Assembly: GCA_964392615.1 (NCBI GenBank) | Contig: CAYMRB010000042.1 | Span: 1-36,452 of the forward strand | From: CAYMRB01 sp964392615 | Lineage (GTDB): Bacteria; Planctomycetota; UBA8108 | DNA length: 36,452 bases | Reading direction: 5' to 3' | Part shown: positions 20,249-28,428 of the stretch, one piece after another | Layout: each line of letters begins with the position of its first letter | Position numbering within the stretch: the first letter of the stretch is position 1 | The notes under the pieces: model-generated | Seen by the model: the letters and a program-made list of their open reading frames with translations, nothing else | Databases searched by the model: none | What the model was told of the DNA's origin: nothing | Translations under genes and position numbers: made by a program

Positions 20249-23200
20249 CAATGCGAGAGCTCCTCGTGCCGCAGAATCGCGCCTTCCTTCTCGTACTCGA
20301 TCGTCAGCCACTCGAGCACGGGCGACACTTTCCAATCGTCGCGATACGCATCGGAGCGATTCAGGCCGGAGCCGCCGCCGAGACGAGCGTATGCCCCGGG
20401 CTTGAAGCGCCAGTAGACGCGGATCTCCATCTCGTCCGCCGTGACGTCGATGTCGTGCTCCTCGGGGCCGCGACTGCGACTGCGACGGCGCTTCGTCTCG
20501 TAGAGGTAGAGCCCGCCGCGCGCATTCGTGATCTTCGTGCTCCAGTCGGGCTCGCCGTCGAAGCGCGCGACGACGATGCAGTCCGACAAGCGATCGCGAC
20601 TGCGGCGGTCCGCCTTCTCCTGCCACGCGATCGAGCGCCAACGAGCCCCGGGGACGCTGAACGTCTTCTGGAAGTAGGCGAGCGACTCGCTGTCGACCTC
20701 CTCCTCGTAGCGGTCGTAGTACCGGAACGGCATCTCGTAGGCCATCATCTGCGAGGACACACCCAGAATCGGCGTGCCGAACCGCGCGCGCAGGATGCCG
20801 TCGCCGCGCTCGTCGCGCGGTCGACGCAAACCGCCGGATTGCTGTCCGAGGTACGCGACGATCTCCCACGGGCGTCCGGGCAGCATGTGATCGATCAGCA
20901 GATAACCTCCATTCTGCGCGAAGCTCTGCGGGCGCTTCACGGAGATGCCGGAGTTCGTCATCGCGCCGCTGATCGGCGACATCGACAGATACGGCACGAG
21001 CGTGACCGGCTCGCCGACGCCATGCGCCATGCGCTCGGTGCCCAAAAGCGAACGTCCGATGAGGCGCAGACGACGCGACACGTTGACGACGGATCCGCCC
21101 TCGTTCGTCCGCTGGAGGATCGGCGTTCCGAACTGGCCGCGCAGGCAGCTCGAGAATCGGTTGCCCGACATGCGCTCGTAGAAGAACACCTCGTAGAACT
21201 CGCTGCGCTCCGGATGGTGGTCCTGGATACGCGCGAAGCCGGAGCTCTCCCACGTGCCGGAGCTCCTGCCGATCGGGATGTCGTCGTCGACCTGCCGCTC
21301 CCACCACTCGCGCTCCCAGCGGCTGAACAGGCCGATGCCGCCGCGGTTCGGATTCGTGTTGGCGGGATTCTGCTCACGCGTCAGCTCCGCGCGCCCGCTC
21401 CCGGTGCCCTCGCCCTCGATCGTCTCGAAGTAGAACAGCTCGCCGCCGATCCGCAGCACGCCCTCTTCGACGCCGCCGGCGAACAAGCTGACACCGCCGC
21501 CTGACTCGGTCGACACCGCAACGACGAGCACCTCGACCGGGCTCGACGCCGAGATCGACGCGTTCTTCGGAATGACGCCGCCGATCGTCTTCTCGTTGCC
21601 GCTGCCGGCGACCTGCACGCGACCGCTCTGAAGCGGCACGAGCACGTGCTGCACCTGCGGCCCGTACGTCGGCTGATAACGGACGAACGGGTTCTGCAGT
21701 CGCCGGACCTCGTCGATCGTCGTGCCGCCCTGATCGTCGTCGCCGGTGGAGTAGCGCCGGTCCTGCCGTCGCGCCCCTGCGTTGCGACCGCCCGCCGGAT
21801 TGGCGAGCCGCGCGTCGCCGAAGAGCGTCATGCTCCCCGTGCCGACCTCGGGCAGCCCCCACGACGGGAACTTCACGAGGCGCGGGTTCATCGATCGGAA
21901 GTACGCGTTGCGGTACACGCCGCGCGAGACGGACATCTCGCGGCCGTTCTGGTCGACGTCGATCAGCGACACGAAGAAGCGGCCGTCCTTGTGCTCAAAG
22001 ACCTTGTAGACCATCCGCATGGCCGGCTCGTACGTGCGCGAGTCGCTCGTCGTGATCGTCACGAGATCGCCGAAGCCGGCGGCGCCCTGGCTGATCTCCA
22101 TCACGAGACGCACCGGCTGACCCGCCGGAAGGTCGAGCTGCTTCTTCAGGCGGATGTCGCGCTCCGGGTAGCCGCGGAAGTTGCTGCGGCGCCCCGACCG
22201 CAGGCGACCGACCAGCATGTCGCCGTCGAGGTAGCGATAGCGCAACCACTCGACCGCGTCGTCCGGATGGACGGCCGTGAGGCGCGAGCCGAGGGCATTG
22301 CGACGTCCTGCGGACTGCTCCCACGGCGTCGGCGAGCCGCGCACCTCGACGACGCCCATGTTCGGATAGCGATTCGCGAGCTGGCCGTTGATGAGCATCG
22401 ACAGCTGCATCAGCGACTGCGGTCGACCGCTCACGTTTGCCTGCGGGAATCCGCGGTTGTTCGGATCCAGCGGATTGACCGGATTGGGGACCACCTGCGC
22501 CGGATTGCGCCTCTGACCCGCAGCCCCCGGCGGCTGATACGGACCGATGATGCGCAGCGCGGACTCCGGCACGATGATCACGCACGGATCCTCGGTCAAC
22601 ACCTTGCGGTGCCGCGCCGGCAGCGGGACCTTCTCGTAGCGCACGGCAGTGCCGCCGAGCATGCAGACGCCGCGCTGCTGGAAGTACTCGGGGCTCGTAC
22701 GCCCCGGCTGCACCGCGGTGTACATCGACGGGCAGTTCTCCGCGCCGCCCGCACCCGGCACGCCCGGGATGCCCGGGATGTCGATCCCGCCGGGTCGTCC
22801 GACGCCGCCGACACCGGGAACCGTCGCTCCATTCGACGACGAGAGACGGAAGAGCGGCACGATGTAGCGCTTGTCCTCTTCCGTCGCGATGAGACCTTCC
22901 TCGCCATCGGCGCCGCCGACACCGCCGGCACCTCCGGCACCTCCGGCACCGCCGACACCCGGTCGGCCGCCGGCACCGGGTCGACCGCCGCCCGGGATGC
23001 CCGGGATATTTCCCGGCCCTTCCTCATCGGCGAACTCGACATAGTGCACGACGTCTCGCACGGTCGCCGGCCAGTTCCACGCGACGAGCCTCTCGGCAAG
23101 CGCCGCGCCGCCGGGGCCCCAGACCATCTCCTGACTGCCGGAGACCTGACGCTCCTCGCCATTCTGACCGCTGACGACCTTGCGGCGAATCGGCAGCGAG

Positions 23201-26200
23201 TATCCGTGCACGCACACGAGCGATCCCGGCTCGTGCGCCGCCGGCGCCGAGCCGCGTCGGTTCCACGGTGCGCGCATATCGCGTCGTCGCGCCGCGCTGG
23301 CCGAGACGCCGCCCGTGCCGCCCGTGCCGCCCGTGCCGCCCGTGCCGCCCGTGCCGCCCGTGCCATCGACGCCGTCCGCGCCCCCTCGGACGCGTCCGTT
23401 GGGATCGAGGATCTGATCGATCGCTCCGGCGCCGAACCCCGCGATCAGCGGCTTCCACGTGCTCGCCGGCTCCTGGCGGATCGTCAGCGAGCTATTGCTG
23501 CGCGCCGAGTACTCGAAGTACTCGCCGCCGATGCGTACGACGCCCTTCTTCGGGAAGCGGCTCGCGTCGCGCACGCTGATGCTCGAGACCGTCCCCGTCG
23601 CCGGGATGCGGCTCGTCAGCTCGGTCGACAGATTGTCCGCTCCGGCGGGGATGCCGTCGATGAAGAGCTGCGCGCCGCCGCCGTAGACGCCGTCCCACAC
23701 CATGCGCACGTGGTACCAGACGTCGAGGTCGAGCGGTCGGAACGCCTCGATCTGCAGGTACGAGTTGTGCGCACCTTCGGACTTCGGCATCAGCGGATCG
23801 GGCAGCGAGCTGTCCCACACGCGCAAGAGCCAGCGCGATCGCGTCGCGTCGTAGTACAGGCCGAGGCGGTTGCGATCGATCTCGGCGCCCGCCTCGATCA
23901 GCTTGTAGTACCCCTCGGGCGACCGTGCTGCCGGCAACGTGCGCATGCGGAACCAGAACTCGACGCCTCCGGGGCGCATCGTCAGATCGCTCGCTCCACC
24001 GCCGCCGCGCGCACCGCGTGCCCCTCCGCCGCCGGCACCGGGCACGCCGCCGGCGCCGCCGATGTCGAGCACGTACGGCTCGCCGCGTGCGAGCTCGAGG
24101 CCCTCGAACGTGTCGGAGAAGTGTTCGAACTCGCCGAACGTGAATCGCTTCGAGCGCTGACTCTCCGGCATGTCCGCCGTCCACAGGCGCAGCGTGCCAG
24201 CGTCGGCGCCCGCGAACAGGTTCTGTCCACGGTGGAGCATCATCGGCCGCGACTGGATGAGGTGCGATCGCACGCCCGAGTAGCTCAACAGCCAGCGCCA
24301 GTTGTTCTCCGGAAACGTCCGCATGCCCCGCGGATCGCGCATCCAGACGCCATCCGTGAAGTCGAACTGACTTGCCATGCCGGTCAGCAGACTGCCGGCC
24401 GGGGCGATGTCGACGATCTCGCGGAAGCGCGCCTGCGCGATCTCGCGGCCCGCCGGCGAGCGCTGGATGCCGCGCGCCTCGATCTCGTAGATGTCGCGCG
24501 TCGCGTAGCAGAGGCCGGTCGTCGAGACCTTCAGGTAGTAGTTCGTCGGCTGCACCGCGTTGACATAGAGCGGCAACACGTCCTCCTCGTCGATGATCGA
24601 GCCGGAGGCCGACTCGAGCAGGCTGAGGAAGTCGGCATGGCTCTTCAGTCCGCTGCCCTGCACGCGCGCGGCGAGGCGATCGGCCTCGTAGGGCGAGACG
24701 GTATGCTTGACGTCGGGCCCGGTGACGCCGGTGAACACCGCGCGCAGCACCTTGCGCGACGCGGTGTTCGCGTTGACCGGATGCCGCTGCCGAGCCTCGA
24801 CGGTCGCGCCGTACGCGCGGTAGCTGCGCCGGAGCGGATAGCGCAACGAGATGCCGCCGGTCTCGCCGCCGCCGGCCGCCTTGACGACGTTGTACTCCGA
24901 ACGGTTCCGCGACGAGTGCGAACGCAATCGCACGATCGTCCCCGGCGAGAAGTCCGGCGCGCGCACGACACCGGTGTCCCATTCCGGCCCGGCGGCCGAC
25001 ATGTCGGTCAGCATCGCCTGCGGCTCGCTCCACTCGGTCGCGACGCGCGAGTACACGGTGAACGCGTCGCGGTGGTACTCGAGGTCCTGCGGCAGGAGCG
25101 TCTCGATGCCCGAGATATCGTAGAGTTCCGCGAGATGCTGGACGACGCGCTTGACGTACTTCGACGGCATGTCGAGGCGCTTGCGACTCTTCTTCTCCTC
25201 GGCGAGGAGCTTCTTCATCTCCGCCTCGACCTGGCGCACCTCCTTGCGCTTGGCTCCCTGCAACCGCGCGGCGAGCTCGAGCACCAGCTGTGGGCCGCGG
25301 CTCGCGATGATGTCCTTCAGCACGCTCTTCGAGAATCGCACCTTCGCGAGGGCCGATTTCGCTCGGTTGTACTCCATCACGTGACGCGCGTCCTTGGCCG
25401 CGTCACCGGTCAAAATCGACGGATCCAACCCGGCACTCCCGATGTCCTTCAGCTTGAGCCCCGCCTGCCGGATCAAATCGGTCGGTATGCTGCCGCCCCG
25501 AAAGCGACCGACGAAAAGCGAGGCGATTTGCCAATTGGCGACCTCACGCATGGACGACACCGAGCGGAAGCGGGTCAGTCGGTCCGGGTGGAATCCGCCG
25601 TAGCGCTCGTTCCAGAAGCGGTGGAAGCCGATCTTCCAGCCCTTGAGATCCCAGACGAAGCTGCCGACGGGATACGTCGCCGCCGGCACGCGCGAGAAGA
25701 ACGCGCCGCGGAAGCACTCGCGCAACTCGTCGCCGACGAGGACCTTGTAGGTGATCGCCTCGGCGCGGCCGGTCTCCGGATGCACGACGACCACTCCGCC
25801 GTCGACCGTCTCCTTGTCGGCGTCGCCGCGAAACGGCGACGCGTCGTCGAGAGTGATCGTACGCTCCGTCGGCTTCAGAGGCCGCGCCAGTTGACTGACG
25901 CCGAAGACGTTCGCGATCAGGTTCGGCGGCGCGGTGTCGAGGTGAATCCGCCCCTGTTCGTCGCGCACCTCCGCCGATGCGGTCAGCCCGCGCGGATCGG
26001 CAAGAGTGAGCACGCCCGTCTCGGACGCGTTGGGATCGGGCGGCGCCGAACTCGGCAGCTCGATGCGTGCCGGCAGATCGACGGCGAGATCGTCCGCGGC
26101 GTCCCAAGCGGCCTCCGACGGCCCGTTCGCCGAGGTCTCGCGAGATCGCTCGTTGCGATTCCTGCCGCCCTTGCCGCCACCCACGACCCTCTGTCGGTTG

Positions 26201-26553
26201 CCGGAAGGGTTCGAGCCGCGACCGCCGCCGCGTCCGAGCAGGCTCGTGCGCCGCGATCCCTTGTCGCGATCCTCGTCGAGGGCGTCCTTCTCGTCCTCCC
26301 ACTCGACGGGGTGACTCGTGTCGAGCAGCTTCGCGACGGCGTGATTGCGGGCAGACTCCGCCGCCTTCGTCGCTGCGACCTTGCCCGCGAAGTTCTTGCT
26401 CGCGCGGTCCTGCAACGACATCGACACGACGAACGGCGCGCCGATCAGCGCCAGGGCGCCGAGCACGAGCAGCACCATGATCAGCGCGACACCCGCACGA
26501 GCAGGCCGATTGCCGCGCAATGACAGGCAGGAATCTCGTCTCGCGTGTCTCAT
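20248..26553 (-). CDS. gspK: Giant GspK-like pseudopilin with LamG-like and collagen-like regions
   Basis: This 2101-residue protein starts with a prepilin signal (RAGVALIMVLLVLGALALIG), cleaved after G21 and lacking Glu at position 5, as usual for GspK. The GspK core is seen at about 590-690: HPVNANTASRKVLRAVFTG (helix-hairpin-helix region) and VQGSGLKSHADFLSLLE. GspK normally has 300-350 residues. Added here are about 500 residues between signal and core, a Gly-rich linker (829-854), a LamG/ConA-like sandwich (855-975, GGVEFWFRMRTL ... WYHVRMVWDG ... LFIDGIPAG), a GT-GG repeat (1065-1082), two more collagen-like linkers (1180-1220, 1241-1271) and an 800-residue tail. Short DAS-FP / IGGE / RG-GT modules recur. 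Both ends overlap the neighbouring genes. Likely the pseudopilus tip; ligand unknown. Confidence 0.85.
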   Translation of the reverse strand: MRHARRDSCLSLRGNRPARAGVALIMVLLVLGALALIGAPFVVSMSLQDRASKNFAGKVAATKAAESARNHAVAKLLDTSHPVEWEDEKDALDEDRDKGSRRTSLLGRGGGRGSNPSGNRQRVVGGGKGGRNRNERSRETSANGPSEAAWDAADDLAVDLPARIELPSSAPPDPNASETGVLTLADPRGLTASAEVRDEQGRIHLDTAPPNLIANVFGVSQLARPLKPTERTITLDDASPFRGDADKETVDGGVVVVHPETGRAEAITYKVLVGDELRECFRGAFFSRVPAATYPVGSFVWDLKGWKIGFHRFWNERYGGFHPDRLTRFRSVSSMREVANWQIASLFVGRFRGGSIPTDLIRQAGLKLKDIGSAGLDPSILTGDAAKDARHVMEYNRAKSALAKVRFSKSVLKDIIASRGPQLVLELAARLQGAKRKEVRQVEAEMKKLLAEEKKSRKRLDMPSKYVKRVVQHLAELYDISGIETLLPQDLEYHRDAFTVYSRVATEWSEPQAMLTDMSAAGPEWDTGVVRAPDFSPGTIVRLRSHSSRNRSEYNVVKAAGGGETGGISLRYPLRRSYRAYGATVEARQRHPVNANTASRKVLRAVFTGVTGPDVKHTVSPYEADRLAARVQGSGLKSHADFLSLLESASGSIIDEEDVLPLYVNAVQPTNYYLKVSTTGLCYATRDIYEIEARGIQRSPAGREIAQARFREIVDIAPAGSLLTGMASQFDFTDGVWMRDPRGMRTFPENNWRWLLSYSGVRSHLIQSRPMMLHRGQNLFAGADAGTLRLWTADMPESQRSKRFTFGEFEHFSDTFEGLELARGEPYVLDIGGAGGVPGAGGGGARGARGGGGASDLTMRPGGVEFWFRMRTLPAARSPEGYYKLIEAGAEIDRNRLGLYYDATRSRWLLRVWDSSLPDPLMPKSEGAHNSYLQIEAFRPLDLDVWYHVRMVWDGVYGGGAQLFIDGIPAGADNLSTELTSRIPATGTVSSISVRDASRFPKKGVVRIGGEYFEYSARSNSSLTIRQEPASTWKPLIAGFGAGAIDQILDPNGRVRGGADGVDGTGGTGGTGGTGGTGGTGGVSASAARRRDMRAPWNRRGSAPAAHEPGSLVCVHGYSLPIRRKVVSGQNGEERQVSGSQEMVWGPGGAALAERLVAWNWPATVRDVVHYVEFADEEGPGNIPGIPGGGRPGAGGRPGVGGAGGAGGAGGVGGADGEEGLIATEEDKRYIVPLFRLSSSNGATVPGVGGVGRPGGIDIPGIPGVPGAGGAENCPSMYTAVQPGRTSPEYFQQRGVCMLGGTAVRYEKVPLPARHRKVLTEDPCVIIVPESALRIIGPYQPPGAAGQRRNPAQVVPNPVNPLDPNNRGFPQANVSGRPQSLMQLSMLINGQLANRYPNMGVVEVRGSPTPWEQSAGRRNALGSRLTAVHPDDAVEWLRYRYLDGDMLVGRLRSGRRSNFRGYPERDIRLKKQLDLPAGQPVRLVMEISQGAAGFGDLVTITTSDSRTYEPAMRMVYKVFEHKDGRFFVSLIDVDQNGREMSVSRGVYRNAYFRSMNPRLVKFPSWGLPEVGTGSMTLFGDARLANPAGGRNAGARRQDRRYSTGDDDQGGTTIDEVRRLQNPFVRYQPTYGPQVQHVLVPLQSGRVQVAGSGNEKTIGGVIPKNASISASSPVEVLVVAVSTESGGGVSLFAGGVEEGVLRIGGELFYFETIEGEGTGSGRAELTREQNPANTNPNRGGIGLFSRWEREWWERQVDDDIPIGRSSGTWESSGFARIQDHHPERSEFYEVFFYERMSGNRFSSCLRGQFGTPILQRTNEGGSVVNVSRRLRLIGRSLLGTERMAHGVGEPVTLVPYLSMSPISGAMTNSGISVKRPQSFAQNGGYLLIDHMLPGRPWEIVAYLGQQSGGLRRPRDERGDGILRARFGTPILGVSSQMMAYEMPFRYYDRYEEEVDSESLAYFQKTFSVPGARWRSIAWQEKADRRSRDRLSDCIVVARFDGEPDWSTKITNARGGLYLYETKRRRSRSRGPEEHDIDVTADEMEIRVYWRFKPGAYARLGGGSGLNRSDAYRDDWKVSPVLEWLTIEYEKEGAILRHEELSH
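23308..23361. repeat. 9-bp tandem repeat inside gspK, six perfect units
   Basis: Plus-strand unit GCCGCCCGT is repeated six times without change and codes for Thr-Gly-Gly units in GspK (residues 1065-1082). The units keep the frame, so copy-number change would lengthen or shorten a flexible linker without breaking the protein. Confidence 0.95.
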
Positions 26554-27797
26554 CGCAGTACCCCCAAAGTGTCGATCTCGATGACGACCCGTCGTTCCTT
26601 ATCGTAGGCTCGCGCGAGGATCTTCGCCTCCTCCTCGGTCTGATCTAGCTCCGGCGGCTGGCCTTCCCACGCTCCGAGCCACTCGGCGAACGTCTGCGAG
26701 AAGTCGGTGACCTGAACCGTCGCGTTCTTCGCGTCCGGATTGCGCCGGGCGAACTGATCGTCGGTCAGCTCGACCAACACGATGCGCATGCCCTTCTCGT
26801 GATGCGCCCGATCGAGATGCCCGCCGCGATCGAAGCGCAGGATCTTCTTCCAGCCGACGATGTGCTCGTGATCGGGGAAGCGGTAGATGAGCGGCTCCGA
26901 GCGGCCCCGCAGCCGGACCTCATCGATGTCCCCGGGAAACGGCGCGTAGGGCGAGGAGATCGTCAGCGGAGCCTGGGACACGGGGATCTCGCGCGGCACC
27001 TCCCCGGTGTCATGGCGTCCCTTGCCCGTCAGAGCCCTCGAGCTCTTCAGCGGAACCACGTCGCGCTCGACGCCGTCCGCGGACAACCGCACCTCGAGGC
27101 CGTCCCAGATCAGCTCGACAAAGACCCACCGGTGCGGCGCGACGACCTCGTCTTCGGTCGTCACACGGTATCGGCCGACGGAGCCTTCGAGCGCGCCGTG
27201 CTCGGTCATCGACAGCGAGTACGATCCCTGCTTCGCGAGGATCGTGTGCGCGATCTCGTCGTCGACCACCTCGCGCTTCTTGCCGAGCCGCTTGCGACGC
27301 CGAACGCGCTGCGAGCGCGGCGGCTTGACCGCGGCCTCGTTCGAATGGCGCACCCACGCCTCGATCGCGACGCCGACGCGGAGATCGAAACGCGGCTCCG
27401 CGCCGCAGTCGAGGAATTGCTCGCCCCGAAAGGAGGCGCCTTTGCCGACGCGGCCGGGAACTCCCCCGCCGACGCCGTCCTCGAAGCTCCACTCGCCGAC
27501 CGTCTCGAAGCACTGCGCCCAGACCTCGCGCCGCACCGGATCGAAGACGACGAACGACGGTGTGCGCGTCGAGATCGACGTATTGCGCGCGGCCTGGATG
27601 ATGCCCTGGATGTGCCCCGCGGACGCGGCGAGCCCGTAGTTGCGCCGCGCGACCCGAAACGCGCTCGCGCTCAGGCCCGCGAGCATCGCGATGAGCGCCA
27701 TCACGACGAGGAGCTCGAGCAGGGTGAACCCTCCCCCGACCCCGATCTCGCGCGCCCGCGCTGTCGTGCTATCTCTTCCAGGAGCAGATATCGTCAC
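26550..27797 (-). CDS. GspH-like pseudopilin with an inserted LamG domain
   Basis: The 415-residue product has a prepilin signal, GGGFTLLELLVVMALIAML, cleaved after G23, Glu at mature position 5, and the GspH/FimT-like continuation ASAGHIQGIIQAARNTSI and SFVVFDPVRREVWAQ. At about 101-300 a complete Laminin-G/ConA-like domain is inserted: GEWSFED, GASFRGEQFLDCG, VGVAIEAWVRHS, HRWVFVELIWDGLEVRLSADG and PGDIDEVRLRG. The pilin fold resumes with strands MRIVLVELTDDQF and RRVVIEIDTLGVL. A basic loop (RVRRRKRLGKKR) lies within the LamG part. Typical GspH has 150-200 residues. The only usable start is a GTG that overlaps the upstream gspG by 29 nt. The end overlaps gspK by 4 bp. Confidence 0.85.
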   Translation of the reverse strand: MTISAPGRDSTTARAREIGVGGGFTLLELLVVMALIAMLAGLSASAFRVARRNYGLAASAGHIQGIIQAARNTSISTRTPSFVVFDPVRREVWAQCFETVGEWSFEDGVGGGVPGRVGKGASFRGEQFLDCGAEPRFDLRVGVAIEAWVRHSNEAAVKPPRSQRVRRRKRLGKKREVVDDEIAHTILAKQGSYSLSMTEHGALEGSVGRYRVTTEDEVVAPHRWVFVELIWDGLEVRLSADGVERDVVPLKSSRALTGKGRHDTGEVPREIPVSQAPLTISSPYAPFPGDIDEVRLRGRSEPLIYRFPDHEHIVGWKKILRFDRGGHLDRAHHEKGMRIVLVELTDDQFARRNPDAKNATVQVTDFSQTFAEWLGAWEGQPPELDQTEEEAKILARAYDKERRVVIEIDTLGVLR

Positions 27798-28428
27798 CGT
27801 CGCCGTTCTCGTTGATGCCGTTCGGTCCTATCGACCACAACTGGAACGAGTTCGGATTGATGTAGCCGCCGGTCTCCGGATCCTTCGCAGCTCGTACCGG
27901 GAAGACCTGCCCTTCCATGCTCTGGACCTGGGCCGGCAGCTTGTAGTCGCGGCAATGGATGTAGCCGTACGGGCTACCCCATAGGTCGACGAGCTCGAAG
28001 AGCTTCGATCCATCCCGCGCCCAGTCGATGCGTTGCTTCAGCTTCTTCAGTTGCGACGCTGACAGCTCATCGCTGTCGGTATTGCCGCGATCGTCGGTCG
28101 CCACGTCGTCGATGAACGGGCCGCCGTGCTTACGCGTTTCCAGGTGCGCGTAGAGGCTCTCGATACCGCCGTTGACGCCGTTCGCCTTGATGCCGATGTC
28201 CTCGAGGGTGCGCGGCGGATAGTCGCCGTACTCGGTCTCGAAGGGCTTCGCGCTCAGCACGATCTGTGCGATTCGCGCCTCCTCGGCGCTGACGCGGCCG
28301 GTCTGGCCGCCGCTCATCACCATCACCATCGACAGGCCGGCCAGGATCGAGATGATCGAGATCACGACGAGCATCTCGATCAGCGTGAACCCGGCATTCT
28401 CGAATCGCTGCTGAACGCTCTGCGTCAT
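27769..28428 (-). CDS. gspG: GspG major pseudopilin
   Basis: The 219-residue product carries a textbook prepilin signal, ENAGFTLIEMLVVISIISI, cleaved after G13, with Glu at mature position 5. The body has the GspG order ARIAQIVLSAKPFETEYGDY (long helix), LVDLWGSPYGYIHC, and the C-terminal calcium-loop region FQLWSIGPNGINENGDGDDI. A strong RBS (GGAGG, 6 bp) precedes the ATG, which also overlaps the upstream stop as ATGA. At 219 residues it is longer than the usual 135-150; the extra part is a mid-protein segment of charged residues (DERGNTDSDE-like, about 105-130). The major subunit should be the most abundant one, in line with its having the best RBS of the cluster. Confidence 0.92.
   Translation of the reverse strand: MTQSVQQRFENAGFTLIEMLVVISIISILAGLSMVMVMSGGQTGRVSAEEARIAQIVLSAKPFETEYGDYPPRTLEDIGIKANGVNGGIESLYAHLETRKHGGPFIDDVATDDRGNTDSDELSASQLKKLKQRIDWARDGSKLFELVDLWGSPYGYIHCRDYKLPAQVQSMEGQVFPVRAAKDPETGGYINPNSFQLWSIGPNGINENGDGDDICSWKR

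Noticed and set aside
23308..23361. CRISPR-like repeat array
   Set aside because: Units are 9 bp with no spacers and lie in frame within gspK, so it is a coding tandem repeat.
21646..26523. A 1625-codon open frame on the plus strand opposite gspK
   Set aside because: Low-complexity Arg/Ala/His-rich product with no domain. The minus strand carries the prepilin signal, GspK core and coupled start and stop codons.
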